NCBI GenBank assembly: GCA_023461275.1
Contig: JAEYMI010000069.1
Location: 1-19,585, forward strand
DNA: 19,585 nt
From: Actinomycetes bacterium
Lineage (GTDB): Bacteria > Actinomycetota > Actinomycetes > Mycobacteriales > Mycobacteriaceae
Direction of reading: 5' to 3'
In this document: positions 5,216 to 13,749 of the stretch, one piece after another
Layout: every line of letters starts with the position of its first letter
Numbering within the stretch: the stretch's first letter is position 1
Position numbers and translations under genes: made by a program
The notes under the pieces: model-generated
What the model saw: only the letters and a program-made list of their open reading frames with translations
What the model was told of the DNA's origin: nothing
Databases searched by the model: none

Positions 5216-6256
5216 ATGATCGCGTACACGATGGCCGAGACGTCAGTGATGGCAGCCACCATCAATTTCGATCTCGGTGCTCTGCGTGACGGCTTCTGGG
5301 GTCTCACGATCGAAGGACTGACCTACGGTGCGATCTACGCACTGGTGGCGGTCGGTTACACGCTGGTCTACGGCGTTCTCAAACTCATCAACTTCGCGCA
5401 TTCCGAGGTCTTCATGCTCGGCATGTTCGGCACCTACATCGGGCTGCTGCTGCTCGGCTTCACCCCGTCGGGCAACACATACTCCCAGGGCACGCTGATG
5501 ACCATCGTGTACCTGGTCCTCGCGGGCATCTGCGGTATGGCGGTCTCCGGCGGTGCGGCGGTCGGGCTGGAGTTCATTGCCTATCGCCCCCTCCGACGAC
5601 GGGGTGCTCGGCCGTTGGCCTTCCTGATCACCGCGATCGGAATGTCGTTCGTGCTGCAGGAACTCGTGCACTACGTCTTGCCGAAGCTGCCGATCGACCC
5701 GCCGCTGGGTGGTTCGAGCTCGCAGCCGACCATCCGGCTCGTCGAGCCGGTCAAGGAGTTCACCCTCTTCGGCGCGCCGGTGTACAACCTCACCTTGGTG
5801 ATCATCATCTCCGCGGTGATCCTCGCCCTCGGCACCGATGCCATGATCAACCGCACTCGGCTGGGACGCGGTATCCGATCGGTCGCCCAAGACCCGGATG
5901 CTGCTCTGCTGATGGGTGTTTCGCGGGAAAAGACCATCATGGTCACGTTCCTGCTCGGCGGTCTGTTGGCCGGCGCTGCGGCCCTTCTCTACACGCTGCG
6001 CGTGCCCACCAACATCGTCTACTACGGCGGATTCATCCTCGGCATCAAAGCGTTCTGCGCAGCGGTCCTCGGCGGTATCGGCAACGTGCGCGGCGCGCTT
6101 CTCGGCGGTCTGCTGCTCGGCGTCATGGAAAACTATGGGTCGGTGGTGCTGGGCAACCAATGGAAGGACGTGGTCGCCTTCGTGCTGCTGATCCTGGTGC
6201 TGATGTTCCGTCCCACCGGAATCCTCGGCGAGAAGCTCGGGAAGGCGCGGGTATGA
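5216..6256 (+). CDS. livH: Branched-chain amino-acid ABC transporter permease LivH
   Basis: A 346-residue inner-membrane permease. The family signature GLTYGAIYALVAVGYTLVYGVLKLINFAHSE spans about residues 34-64. Several hydrophobic segments follow, as does the cytoplasmic loop DPDAALLMGVSREKTI (about 223-238), the EAA-like region that contacts the ATPases. The C-terminal GGIGNVRGALLGGLLLGVMEN block is typical of LivH. The ATG at 5216 follows GAAAGG by 5 nt; internal Met residues at 5231 and 5249 are weaker alternatives. The length is somewhat above the usual 290-310 because of extra residues at the N-terminus and in the first loops. Its stop overlaps the livM start as ATGA. It forms the translocation pore with LivM. 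Confidence 0.92.
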   Translation: MIAYTMAETSVMAATINFDLGALRDGFWGLTIEGLTYGAIYALVAVGYTLVYGVLKLINFAHSEVFMLGMFGTYIGLLLLGFTPSGNTYSQGTLMTIVYLVLAGICGMAVSGGAAVGLEFIAYRPLRRRGARPLAFLITAIGMSFVLQELVHYVLPKLPIDPPLGGSSSQPTIRLVEPVKEFTLFGAPVYNLTLVIIISAVILALGTDAMINRTRLGRGIRSVAQDPDAALLMGVSREKTIMVTFLLGGLLAGAAALLYTLRVPTNIVYYGGFILGIKAFCAAVLGGIGNVRGALLGGLLLGVMENYGSVVLGNQWKDVVAFVLLILVLMFRPTGILGEKLGKARV

Positions 6257-7500
6257 CGACGAATCAACCTGAGCGCGATCGGTCGGCGCGTCGAGCACCC
6301 GAGGTTCCGAAGGATCCCTATGCGCCGGAACGTCGCGGACTCGGCGACGCCATCCGGACCTGGTGGGACGGACTACCGCGCGTCGGGCAGTGGGCGGTCG
6401 GCATTCCGGCGATCCTGCTCGTCGCGTTCCTTCCAGTGATCAAGCCGCCGATCATCACCACCACCGCCACCGACTTCGGCGTCGTGATGGCCACGTTCGC
6501 GATGACTGCGCTCATCGCGATCGGACTCAACGTGGTGGTCGGCCAGACAGGTCTGCTCGACCTGGGCTACGTCGGCTTCTACGCGGTCGGCGCCTACGTC
6601 GTCGCTCTGCTGACCAGCCCCGCGAGCCCGCTGTGGAACAGCCCCGACCACGGGATCTTCTCCGGCCCGTTGGCGTGGCTGGCGTGCGTGCCACTGGCCA
6701 TCGTGATCACCGGGATCACCGGCCTGCTGCTCGGCACACCGACGCTGCGGGTGCGTGGCGATTACCTGGCCATTGTGACCCTCGGCTTCGGTGAGATCGT
6801 CCGCCTGTTGGCCGACAACCTGACCGAGGTCACCAACGGTGCGTCCGGCCTGCAGGGAGTGTTGTTCCCGGAGGTCTTCCGCAGCTCCGAACATCCCGAC
6901 GGCGTGTTCTCCACCTCCAACAACGGTGGCACGTTCAACTACGGCGTGTGGTGGTTCTGGTTGGGGATGGCACTGGTGATTCTGGTGCTCATCATCGTCG
7001 GAAACCTCGAACGCAGCCGGGTCGGACGGTCCTGGATCGCCATCCGCGAGGACGAGGACGCCGCCGAGATCATGGGTGTCCCCACCTTCAAATACAAGCT
7101 GTGGGCCTTCGTCATCGGCGCGGGCATCGGTGGATTGTCCGGCGCGGTCTACGCAGGACAGGTGCAATACGTGGACCCGAAGGCGTTCACCGTCATCAAT
7201 TCGATGCTGTTCCTGTGCGCGGTGGTCCTCGGTGGTTCGGGCAACAAACTCGGCGTCATCGTCGGTGCCTTCCTCATCGTGTACCTGCCGGCACGCGTCC
7301 AAGGCATCGAAGTCGGCGGGCAGTCCCTCAGCGAGTTCAAGTACCTGTTCTTCGGTATCGCGCTGGTGGTCCTGATGATCTTCCGCCCGCAGGGCTTGTT
7401 CCCCGCGCGCGCACGACTCATCACCTTCGGTCGTCGGGTCTACGGTTCGGTGCAACGCGTCCGGAAATCCCCGGCCACGCCAGAGGAGGTGGGTGCATGA
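6253..7500 (+). CDS. livM: Branched-chain amino-acid ABC transporter permease LivM
   Basis: A 415-residue inner-membrane permease, second half of the pore. The ATG at 6253 overlaps the livH stop as ATGA, so the longer open frame upstream was rejected. About 50 hydrophilic residues precede the first membrane segment (VGIPAILLVAFLPVI). The LivM signature follows: IGLNVVVGQTGLLDLGYVGFYAVGAY and RGDYLAIVTLGFGEIVRLLADN. The cytoplasmic coupling loop is GRSWIAIREDEDAAEIMGVPTFKYKL, and the C-terminal GGSGNKLGVIVGAFLI block ends in the conserved FRPQGLF. The basic C-terminal tail is cytoplasmic. The stop overlaps livG, again as ATGA. Confidence 0.92.
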   Translation: MTTNQPERDRSARRAPEVPKDPYAPERRGLGDAIRTWWDGLPRVGQWAVGIPAILLVAFLPVIKPPIITTTATDFGVVMATFAMTALIAIGLNVVVGQTGLLDLGYVGFYAVGAYVVALLTSPASPLWNSPDHGIFSGPLAWLACVPLAIVITGITGLLLGTPTLRVRGDYLAIVTLGFGEIVRLLADNLTEVTNGASGLQGVLFPEVFRSSEHPDGVFSTSNNGGTFNYGVWWFWLGMALVILVLIIVGNLERSRVGRSWIAIREDEDAAEIMGVPTFKYKLWAFVIGAGIGGLSGAVYAGQVQYVDPKAFTVINSMLFLCAVVLGGSGNKLGVIVGAFLIVYLPARVQGIEVGGQSLSEFKYLFFGIALVVLMIFRPQGLFPARARLITFGRRVYGSVQRVRKSPATPEEVGA

Positions 7501-8468
7501 GCAGGCATCGTCAGTCCGACGACGACAACCCGGTCGACGCGTCGCCCGGCCTCGACGAACAGGTCGCCGCGGCCGAACAGGATTCGCAGGCCACCGCGAT
7601 CGTCGATCCCGCTCTGGTGGATCCAGCTCTGGCCGATCCCGAGGCAGTGGCCGAAGCCGTTGCACCACAACGTGATATCGCGACCGCCGAGGGGCAGAAG
7701 CTCCTCGAGGTGAATGGGCTGACCGTCGAGTTCGGTGGTCTGGCCGCCCTCGACGACGTCACCTTCGACATCAAACGTGGCGAGATCCTCGGACTCATCG
7801 GGCCCAACGGTGCCGGTAAGACCACCTGTTTCAATGCCATCACCGGTGTCTACAAGCCGACGCGGGGGACGGTCACCTTCGACGGTGCGCCGCTCGGACG
7901 GATCAAGCAGCACCAGATCACCCGCCGCGGAATCGCCCGCACCTTCCAGAACGTGCGACTCTGGGGCGAGATGACCGCGCTGGAGAACGTCTGCGTCGGC
8001 ACCGACGCCCGCCACAAGACGTCGGTGTTCGGTGGCATCTTCCGCACTCCCCGGCACTATCGGGAAGAGCACGACGCCGTCGACCGCGGCATGGCGCTAC
8101 TGGAGTTCGTCGGTATCGCGCCCCGCGCGGCGGAGAAGGCGTCGAATCTGCCCTACGGTGATCAACGTCGACTCGAAATCGCACGAGCCCTGGCCACCGA
8201 ACCCAAACTGCTCTGCCTCGACGAGCCGGCCGCCGGATTCAACCCCAGCGAGAAGACCGCGCTGATGGATCTGATCAAAAAGATTCGCGACGACGGCTAC
8301 ACCGTGCTGCTCATCGAGCACGACATGCGTTTGGTGATGGGGGTGACCGACCGGATCGTGGTGCTCGAGTTCGGCCGCAAGATCGCCGACGGTACGCCGA
8401 AACAAGTCCGCGACAACCCGGCGGTGATCGCGGCTTACCTGGGAGTTCCTGATGACGACATCGCCTGA
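7497..8468 (+). CDS. livG: Branched-chain amino-acid ABC transporter ATPase LivG, with N-terminal extension
   Basis: A 323-residue ATP-binding subunit. The core starts near residue 69: Walker A GPNGAGKTT (102-110), Q-loop Gln151 in TFQNVRLW, a signature of the LivG form LPYGDQRRLEIARAL (218-232; LPYGD in place of LSGGQ), Walker B LLCLDEPAAG (238-247) and H-loop His275. It energises LivHM together with LivF. The ATG at 7497 overlaps the livM stop and has GAGGAGG at about 7 nt. This leaves about 68 extra acidic, Ala-rich residues with a VDPAL-VDPAL-ADPEA repeat (36-50), while usual LivG proteins are near 255 residues. The extension looks disordered; a shorter start is possible, but none has a better ribosome binding site. 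Confidence 0.92.
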   Translation: MSRHRQSDDDNPVDASPGLDEQVAAAEQDSQATAIVDPALVDPALADPEAVAEAVAPQRDIATAEGQKLLEVNGLTVEFGGLAALDDVTFDIKRGEILGLIGPNGAGKTTCFNAITGVYKPTRGTVTFDGAPLGRIKQHQITRRGIARTFQNVRLWGEMTALENVCVGTDARHKTSVFGGIFRTPRHYREEHDAVDRGMALLEFVGIAPRAAEKASNLPYGDQRRLEIARALATEPKLLCLDEPAAGFNPSEKTALMDLIKKIRDDGYTVLLIEHDMRLVMGVTDRIVVLEFGRKIADGTPKQVRDNPAVIAAYLGVPDDDIA

Positions 8469-9219
8469 ACCGCAACCGACTTCGAGTGCAACCAGCGGCG
8501 TGCCGGTCCTCGAACTCCGTGATGTGGTGATCCACTACGGAAGAATCCGTGCGCTGCACGGTATCTCGCTGAGTGTCGGCGATGGTGAACTGGTCACCCT
8601 GCTCGGCGCCAACGGCGCGGGGAAGTCCACCACGATGCGCGGGATCTCCGGCCTCAACAAGCTCACCAGCGGTGAGATCCTGTTCAACGGAGAGTCGATC
8701 ACCAATCTCGCGCCGCACGAGCGGGTCAGGCAGGGCATCATCCAGGTCCCTGAGGGGCGTCGGATCTTTCCCGGCATGACGGTGCTGGAAAACCTCGACA
8801 TGGGTTGCTACGGGCGGAAATTCGAGTCCAAGGTGGCCTACAACGAGGCGCTCGACCATGTCTTCGATCTCTTCCCTCGACTCGGGGAGCGACGTAAACA
8901 GTTCGGCGGCACCATGTCCGGCGGCGAGCAGCAGATGCTTGCCATCGGTCGTGCGCTGATGGCCCGGCCGAAACTGCTGCTGCTCGATGAACCGTCGATG
9001 GGGTTGGCGCCCATGGTGATTCAACAGATCTTCCGCATCATCGCGCAGATCAACGCCGACGGCACCACGATCCTGCTCGTCGAACAGAACGCGCAGCAGG
9101 CGCTGAGTCGATCCGATCGTGGGTACATCCTCGAGACCGGGTCAATCACCAAGGAAGGTCCCGGCAAGGAACTCCTCGTCGACGACGCGGTACGTGAGGC
9201 CTACCTGGGCGTCGCCTGA
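8452..9219 (+). CDS. livF: Branched-chain amino-acid ABC transporter ATPase LivF
   Basis: A 255-residue ATP-binding subunit of normal LivF length. Walker A is GANGAGKST (52-60), Q-loop Gln98 in IIQVPEGRRIF, signature SGGEQ (156-160), Walker B LLLLDEPSMGL (175-185) and the switch block LLVEQN (208-213), where LivF proteins carry Gln in place of the usual His-loop histidine. The first 17 residues are a polar leader. The start overlaps the end of livG by 17 bases, implying coupling. It pairs with LivG to drive import through LivHM. It is the last gene of the operon; no terminator hairpin is seen in the 69 bases before the next gene. Confidence 0.93.
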   Translation: MTTSPEPQPTSSATSGVPVLELRDVVIHYGRIRALHGISLSVGDGELVTLLGANGAGKSTTMRGISGLNKLTSGEILFNGESITNLAPHERVRQGIIQVPEGRRIFPGMTVLENLDMGCYGRKFESKVAYNEALDHVFDLFPRLGERRKQFGGTMSGGEQQMLAIGRALMARPKLLLLDEPSMGLAPMVIQQIFRIIAQINADGTTILLVEQNAQQALSRSDRGYILETGSITKEGPGKELLVDDAVREAYLGVA

Positions 9220-9276
9220 TCGCCTGCGTCCGCAGACAAGGACCACGCGCCCACGTTCAGGTCTCACTGAAGTCGA

Positions 9277-9282
9277 TACGCT
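9277..9282 (+). promoter_or_regulatory. -10 box suggesting a leaderless transcript
   Basis: TACGCT (TANNNT) ends 6 nt before the ATG at 9289, the spacing expected when transcription starts at the start codon. There is no ribosome binding site before this ATG. TTCAGG with 16-nt spacing is at best a weak -35. Confidence 0.4.
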
Positions 9283-9288
9283 CTGACC

Positions 9289-9855
9289 ATGCCGGATATC
9301 ACTGTCGTCCCCAGCGCTGACGTCGACGTCGTCAGTGCGGTGTTGGCGACGGCTTTCGCAGCTGATCCGGTCCTGCGCTGGCTCAATCCCACACCGGACC
9401 GCGACGAGATGATCTTTCGAACCCTCCTGAAGTGGGTGCATGGTTCGGGCTCATCTGTTGACCTCGCACTGCGCGACTCGGTACCGGTGGGGGCCGGCGT
9501 GTGGGACCCGCCTGGTTACCGTGTTCCGGTCGGCCACCAGGTCGCATCGGTGTGGGGATTCCTTCTGGGCCTGCGCATGGGCGTCGGGCGGGGATTGGCG
9601 CTCGAGCGCAGGTTCCGACCGGCCCGGCCCGATGAGCCGCACTGGTACCTCGCGCAGCTCGGTGCGGCCACCCAGGGCGTCGGGGTCGGCTCGGCGCTGT
9701 TGACCGCGGGCCTCGAGCGCGTCGAGGGGCCGGCGTATCTGGAGAGCTCGAACAAGGCCAACATTCCGCTGTACGAGCGCTTCGGATTCCGCGTCGTCGG
9801 CGAGATCATGTTGCCCTCCAAGGGACCAATCGTGTGGCGGATGTACCGAAAGTGA
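9289..9855 (+). CDS. GNAT-family N-acetyltransferase
   Basis: A 188-residue single-domain acyl-CoA-dependent acetyltransferase. The acetyl-CoA-binding motif is in HWYLAQLGAATQGVGVGSALL (about 118-138), with the pyrophosphate loop Q129-G-V-G-V-G134. The C-terminal strand-helix unit YLESSNKANIPLYERFGFRVVGEI (150-173) is typical of this family, including the Tyr that often acts as general acid. Its substrate cannot be told from the sequence; actinobacteria carry many paralogues acting on small molecules, amines or antibiotics. It lies alone between livF and polA with no ribosome binding site, and a -10 box 6 nt upstream suggests leaderless expression. Confidence 0.85.
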   Translation: MPDITVVPSADVDVVSAVLATAFAADPVLRWLNPTPDRDEMIFRTLLKWVHGSGSSVDLALRDSVPVGAGVWDPPGYRVPVGHQVASVWGFLLGLRMGVGRGLALERRFRPARPDEPHWYLAQLGAATQGVGVGSALLTAGLERVEGPAYLESSNKANIPLYERFGFRVVGEIMLPSKGPIVWRMYRK

Positions 9856-9885
9856 ACACCTCCCTCGCCTGTCGGGGCCCATCAC

Positions 9886-9904
9886 TAGACTCGCCTAGGT
9901 GAGT
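9886..9904 (+). promoter_or_regulatory. polA -10 box and start-site palindrome
   Basis: TAGACT (9886-9891) fits TANNNT and ends 7 nt before the GTG start at 9899; no ribosome binding site precedes it, so a leaderless mRNA is likely. The same place holds a near-perfect dyad, ACTCGCCTAGGTGAGT (9889-9904, 14 of 16 positions symmetric, centre CCTAGG), spanning the presumed +1. Confidence 0.4.
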
Positions 9905-12670
9905 CCTGCGAAGAGTTCGACGGCCAGTCCGAAGGCAACCGCCAAGGGATCGTCAGGAAAAGGTGACCAGCCGGTACTGATGCTGCTCGACGGCCATTCG
10001 CTGGCCTATCGCGCGTTTTTCGCGCTGCCCGCCGAGAACTTCAAGACGGCCACCGGGCAGACGACCAACGCGGTTTACGGATTCACCTCGATGCTCATCA
10101 ATCTGCTGCGCGACGAGGAACCAACACATATCGCGGCGGCGTTCGATGTGTCCCGCAAGACATTCCGTTCCGAGATGTTCCCCGAGTACAAGGCGCAGCG
10201 ATCCAAGTCCCCGGACGAGTTCAACGGCCAGGTCGACCTGACCAAGGAGGTTCTCGACGCTCTGGGTATTCCGGTGATGGCGATCGAGGGTTTCGAAGCC
10301 GACGACATCATCGCGACACTGGCCACCCAGGCCGAGGCGCTGGGATACAAGGTGCTGATCGTCACCGGTGACCGTGACTCGCTACAACTCGTCGACGACG
10401 CGGTTACCGTGCTGTACCCCCGCAAAGGTGTCTCCGAGCTGACGCGGTTCACGCCGGATGAGGTCGAGAAGAAGTACGGTCTGACGCCGACGCAGTATCC
10501 CGATTACGCTGCCCTGCGCGGAGATCCGAGCGACAACCTGCCCGGCATTCCCGGTGTGGGGGAGAAGACGGCATCCAAATGGATCCGCGAGTACGGTTCG
10601 CTGGCGTCGTTGGTCGATCATGCCGATGAGGTGAAGGGCAAGGTCGGTGACGCCTTGCGTGCGCATCTCGCGTCGGTCCAGACCAACCGACGGCTGACCG
10701 AGCTGATCCGCGACATGTCCTTGCCCGCGGGCCCCGACGACCTCGCGATGGTCGGATGGGATCGCGATCGCATCCACCAGCTGTTCGACGACCTCGAATT
10801 CCGGGTCCTGCGCGATCGGCTGTTCTCAACGCTGACCTCGGTGGAACCCGAAGCCGAATCAGGCTTCGATCTCGACGGGTCGATCCTGGCCACCGGGCAG
10901 GTCGCCGCATGGCTGAGCGAGCACACGCGTGATGGGCGCAGCGGAGTCGCGATCACCGCGCCACACGTGGTCGTCGGCGCCGAAGCCACCGGCATCGCGA
11001 TCGCCGCAGCCGACGGCACGTCGGCCTACGTCGACGTCACCACCATCGACCCCGACGATGACGCCGCGCTCGCTACTTGGCTGGCCGATCCGTCGGCGCA
11101 CAAAGCGCTCCACGAGGCCAAGTGGGCCATCCACGCGCTCCGCGAGCGGGGCTGGCAACTGGCTGGTGTCACCAGCGACACCTCGCTGGCGGCCTACCTG
11201 GTGCGGCCCGGGCAGCGCACCTTCAACCTCGACGACCTCGCGCTGCGCTATCTGCGTCGTGAACTCAAGGCCGACGACGGCACCGGTGACGGACAGCTCT
11301 CGCTGCTCGACGACGACGACGGCGGAACCGCGAAACTCGCCGAGCAGCAGATGCTCGAGGCCCGTGCCGTGCAGGAACTCGCCGACACCCTCGACGTCGA
11401 ACTCGACCGGATGGATTCCAAGCCGCTGCTCACCGAGATGGAGCTGCCCCTGTCGTTCGTCCTCGCCGACCTCGAAGCCGCCGGGATCGCCGTCGATGTG
11501 GAGCACTTCGGCGAACTCGAGCGTGAGTTCTCCGACCGCATCCGGGCCGCCGCGGAGTCCGCGTACGAGGTCATCGGCGAGCAGATCAACCTCGGCTCAC
11601 CCAAGCAGCTGCAGACCGTCCTCTTCGACAAGCTCGACATGCCGAAGACCAAGAAAACCAAGACCGGCTACACCACCGACGCCGATGCGCTGCAGTCGCT
11701 CTATGAGAAGACCGACCATCCATTCCTCGCGCATCTGCTCGAGCACCGCGATGCCACGCGACTGAAAGTGACCGTCGACGGTCTGCTCAAATCCGTTGCC
11801 GACGACGGCCGCATCCACACGACGTTCAACCAGACGGTTGCGGCCACCGGTCGGCTCTCGTCGACCGAACCGAACCTGCAGAACATTCCGGTCCGCACCG
11901 AGGCCGGCCGCAAGATTCGCAAGGGGTTCGTGGTCCAGACCGCGGCGGGGCCGGGCGCCGACGACGGCCGCTATGAGTGCCTGATGACCGCCGACTACAG
12001 CCAGATCGAGATGCGCATCATGGCTCACCTCTCCGAGGACGAGGGTCTGATCGAGGCATTCAACACCGGCGAAGACCTGCACAACTTTGTGGGGTCCCGC
12101 GCGTTCGGTGTGCCCATCGACGCGGTGACCACCGAGATGCGTCACCGGGTGAAGGCCATGTCGTACGGACTTGCCTACGGCCTCAGCGCTTTCGGGCTCG
12201 CCGCCCAGCTCAAGATCGGTCGGGACGAGGCGAAGGAACAGATGGAGGCGTACTTCGCGCGATTCGGCGGAGTACGCGACTATCTGCACAACGTCGTCGA
12301 CGAGGCACGCAAGAACGAGTACACCGCAACGCTGTTCGGTCGTCGTCGCTATCTGCCCGATCTCAACAGCGACAACTGGCAGCGCCGGCAGTCGGCCGAG
12401 CGGATGGCACTCAACGCGCCGATCCAGGGCACCGCGGCCGACATCATCAAGGTCGCGATGATCAACGTCCACAAACGCCTCGTCGCCGACGAATTGCGAT
12501 CCCGCATGCTGTTGCAGGTGCACGACGAACTCGTCCTCGAAATCGCCGCGGGTGAGCGTGATGCGGTCGAGGATCTGGTCCGCACCGAGATGGGAACGGC
12601 AATCAGTTTGTCTGTTCCGCTGGAGGTTTCGGTCGGATTCGGCCAATCCTGGGACGACGCGGCACATTGA
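9899..12670 (+). CDS. polA: DNA polymerase I
   Basis: A 923-residue DNA polymerase I for Okazaki-fragment processing and repair synthesis. A basic Ser/Lys tail (1-24) leads to the 5'-3' exonuclease domain (about 25-310; Asp31 in LLDGHS, GFEADD, TGDRDSLQL). The central 3'-5' exonuclease fold (about 320-510) lacks the DxE and other catalytic acids, so proofreading should be absent. The polymerase domain has motif A DYSQIEMR (Asp699), O-helix RHRVKAMSYGLAYG (Arg748, Lys752, Tyr756) and motif C VHDE (874-877). Tyr756 stands where E. coli has Phe762. The GTG start follows a TAG; the length is close to mycobacterial PolA (about 904). Its stop overlaps the next gene's TTG. Confidence 0.97.
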   Translation: MSPAKSSTASPKATAKGSSGKGDQPVLMLLDGHSLAYRAFFALPAENFKTATGQTTNAVYGFTSMLINLLRDEEPTHIAAAFDVSRKTFRSEMFPEYKAQRSKSPDEFNGQVDLTKEVLDALGIPVMAIEGFEADDIIATLATQAEALGYKVLIVTGDRDSLQLVDDAVTVLYPRKGVSELTRFTPDEVEKKYGLTPTQYPDYAALRGDPSDNLPGIPGVGEKTASKWIREYGSLASLVDHADEVKGKVGDALRAHLASVQTNRRLTELIRDMSLPAGPDDLAMVGWDRDRIHQLFDDLEFRVLRDRLFSTLTSVEPEAESGFDLDGSILATGQVAAWLSEHTRDGRSGVAITAPHVVVGAEATGIAIAAADGTSAYVDVTTIDPDDDAALATWLADPSAHKALHEAKWAIHALRERGWQLAGVTSDTSLAAYLVRPGQRTFNLDDLALRYLRRELKADDGTGDGQLSLLDDDDGGTAKLAEQQMLEARAVQELADTLDVELDRMDSKPLLTEMELPLSFVLADLEAAGIAVDVEHFGELEREFSDRIRAAAESAYEVIGEQINLGSPKQLQTVLFDKLDMPKTKKTKTGYTTDADALQSLYEKTDHPFLAHLLEHRDATRLKVTVDGLLKSVADDGRIHTTFNQTVAATGRLSSTEPNLQNIPVRTEAGRKIRKGFVVQTAAGPGADDGRYECLMTADYSQIEMRIMAHLSEDEGLIEAFNTGEDLHNFVGSRAFGVPIDAVTTEMRHRVKAMSYGLAYGLSAFGLAAQLKIGRDEAKEQMEAYFARFGGVRDYLHNVVDEARKNEYTATLFGRRRYLPDLNSDNWQRRQSAERMALNAPIQGTAADIIKVAMINVHKRLVADELRSRMLLQVHDELVLEIAAGERDAVEDLVRTEMGTAISLSVPLEVSVGFGQSWDDAAH

Positions 12671-13749
12671 CACCTAGCCCGGACCGCCACCGGATGGGCG
12701 TCCTGATCGGGGACGGCATCGGAACGGAAATCGTGCCCGCCGCGGTCACGGTGGCCGACGCCGCCGGCCGACGCGAGGGCGTGGTCATCGACTGGGTAAA
12801 ACTCCCGTTCGGTCTCGACGCCGTGTCCAGCCACGGTTCGCCGATTCCGGAAGCAACGCTGCGTGCGCTCGATGATCTCGACACGTGGATCGTCGGCCCG
12901 CATGATGCGTCGAATTACCCACCGGCCCAACGTGGTTCGTTGACGCCTGGCGCAGTGATCCGCAAACGATTCGACCTGTTCGCGAATCTGCGCCCGTGTC
13001 AGGCTTTTCCGGGTGTGCCGGCGATGGCGCCGGACATCGACGTGCTCATCGTGCGGGAGAACAGCGAGGGCCTCTACGCCGACCGCAACATGGCGACCGG
13101 ATCAGGTGAATTCATGCCGACACCCGACGTGGCACTCGCGGTCGGCGTGGTGACCCGCGCAGCGTCGGAACGCATTGCGCGCGAGGCGTTCACCGCCGCG
13201 ATGGGTCGTCGGCGTCATGTCACCGTCGTGCACAAGGCGAATGTGCTGGCGATGACGACGGGGTTGTTCCGCGATGTCTGTCTGGATGTCGCCGCCCAAT
13301 TCCCCGACGTCGTCGTCGACCAGCAACACGTCGACGCGATGGCCGCGCACCTGGTTCGCCGGCCCGCGGACTTCGATGTGATCGTCACCGAGAACCTCTT
13401 CGGCGACATCCTCTCCGATCTGGCCGCCGAGTTGGCCGGCTCGTTGGGATTGGCGGGGTCGGTCAATGCCTCCGACCGGAAAGCGATGGCGCAGGCCGCT
13501 CATGGTGCCGCCCCGGACATCGCCGGACGAGGAATCGCCAATCCGGTGGCGATGATGGCCTCAGTTGCCCAGACCTTCCGGTGGTGGGCACGCTCGCGCG
13601 ACGATGGGCGGTTCGATGCGGTCGGAGCTCGCATCGAGGCGGCGGTGCGGACCGTGCTGTCAGCTGGAGTGGCGACGGTCGATCTCGGCGGCGATTGTGA
13701 CACCGCAGCATTCACCGACGCCGTACTGGCCGCGGTTAATCTCACGTAA
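12667..13749 (+). CDS. Isocitrate/isopropylmalate-family dehydrogenase
   Basis: A 360-residue NAD(P)-dependent beta-decarboxylating dehydrogenase. Seen: GDGIGTEIVP (15-24), KRFDLFANLRP (100-110), RENSEGLYADRN (130-141) with catalytic Tyr137, Lys190 in VVHKANV, and metal-binding Asp223, Asp247 and Asp251. Their spacing equals that of isopropylmalate dehydrogenases. The cofactor loop is HGAAPDIAGRGIANPVAMMAS (279-299). RENSEGLY fits isocitrate, homoisocitrate or tartrate-type substrates better than classical LeuB, so the substrate is open. The TTG at 12667 overlaps the polA stop (TTGA); an ATG at 12694 is possible but would clip the first beta strand. It may be translated by coupling to polA. 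Confidence 0.85.
   Translation: MTPSPDRHRMGVLIGDGIGTEIVPAAVTVADAAGRREGVVIDWVKLPFGLDAVSSHGSPIPEATLRALDDLDTWIVGPHDASNYPPAQRGSLTPGAVIRKRFDLFANLRPCQAFPGVPAMAPDIDVLIVRENSEGLYADRNMATGSGEFMPTPDVALAVGVVTRAASERIAREAFTAAMGRRRHVTVVHKANVLAMTTGLFRDVCLDVAAQFPDVVVDQQHVDAMAAHLVRRPADFDVIVTENLFGDILSDLAAELAGSLGLAGSVNASDRKAMAQAAHGAAPDIAGRGIANPVAMMASVAQTFRWWARSRDDGRFDAVGARIEAAVRTVLSAGVATVDLGGDCDTAAFTDAVLAAVNLT

Noticed and set aside
6160..6252. Upstream extension of livM to 6160
   Set aside because: It would overlap the end of livH by about 95 bp and is Arg/Gly-rich; the ATG at 6253 overlapping the livH stop is the normal arrangement.
5243..7668. Long minus-strand frames opposite livH and livM (5243-6298, 6373-7668)
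   Set aside because: Shadows of permease genes: rich in Asp, Glu, His, Gln and Arg, as expected when hydrophobic codons are read in reverse.
11597..12673. 358-codon minus-strand frame opposite polA
   Set aside because: Antisense to the polymerase domain with all catalytic motifs on the plus strand; no recognisable domain of its own.
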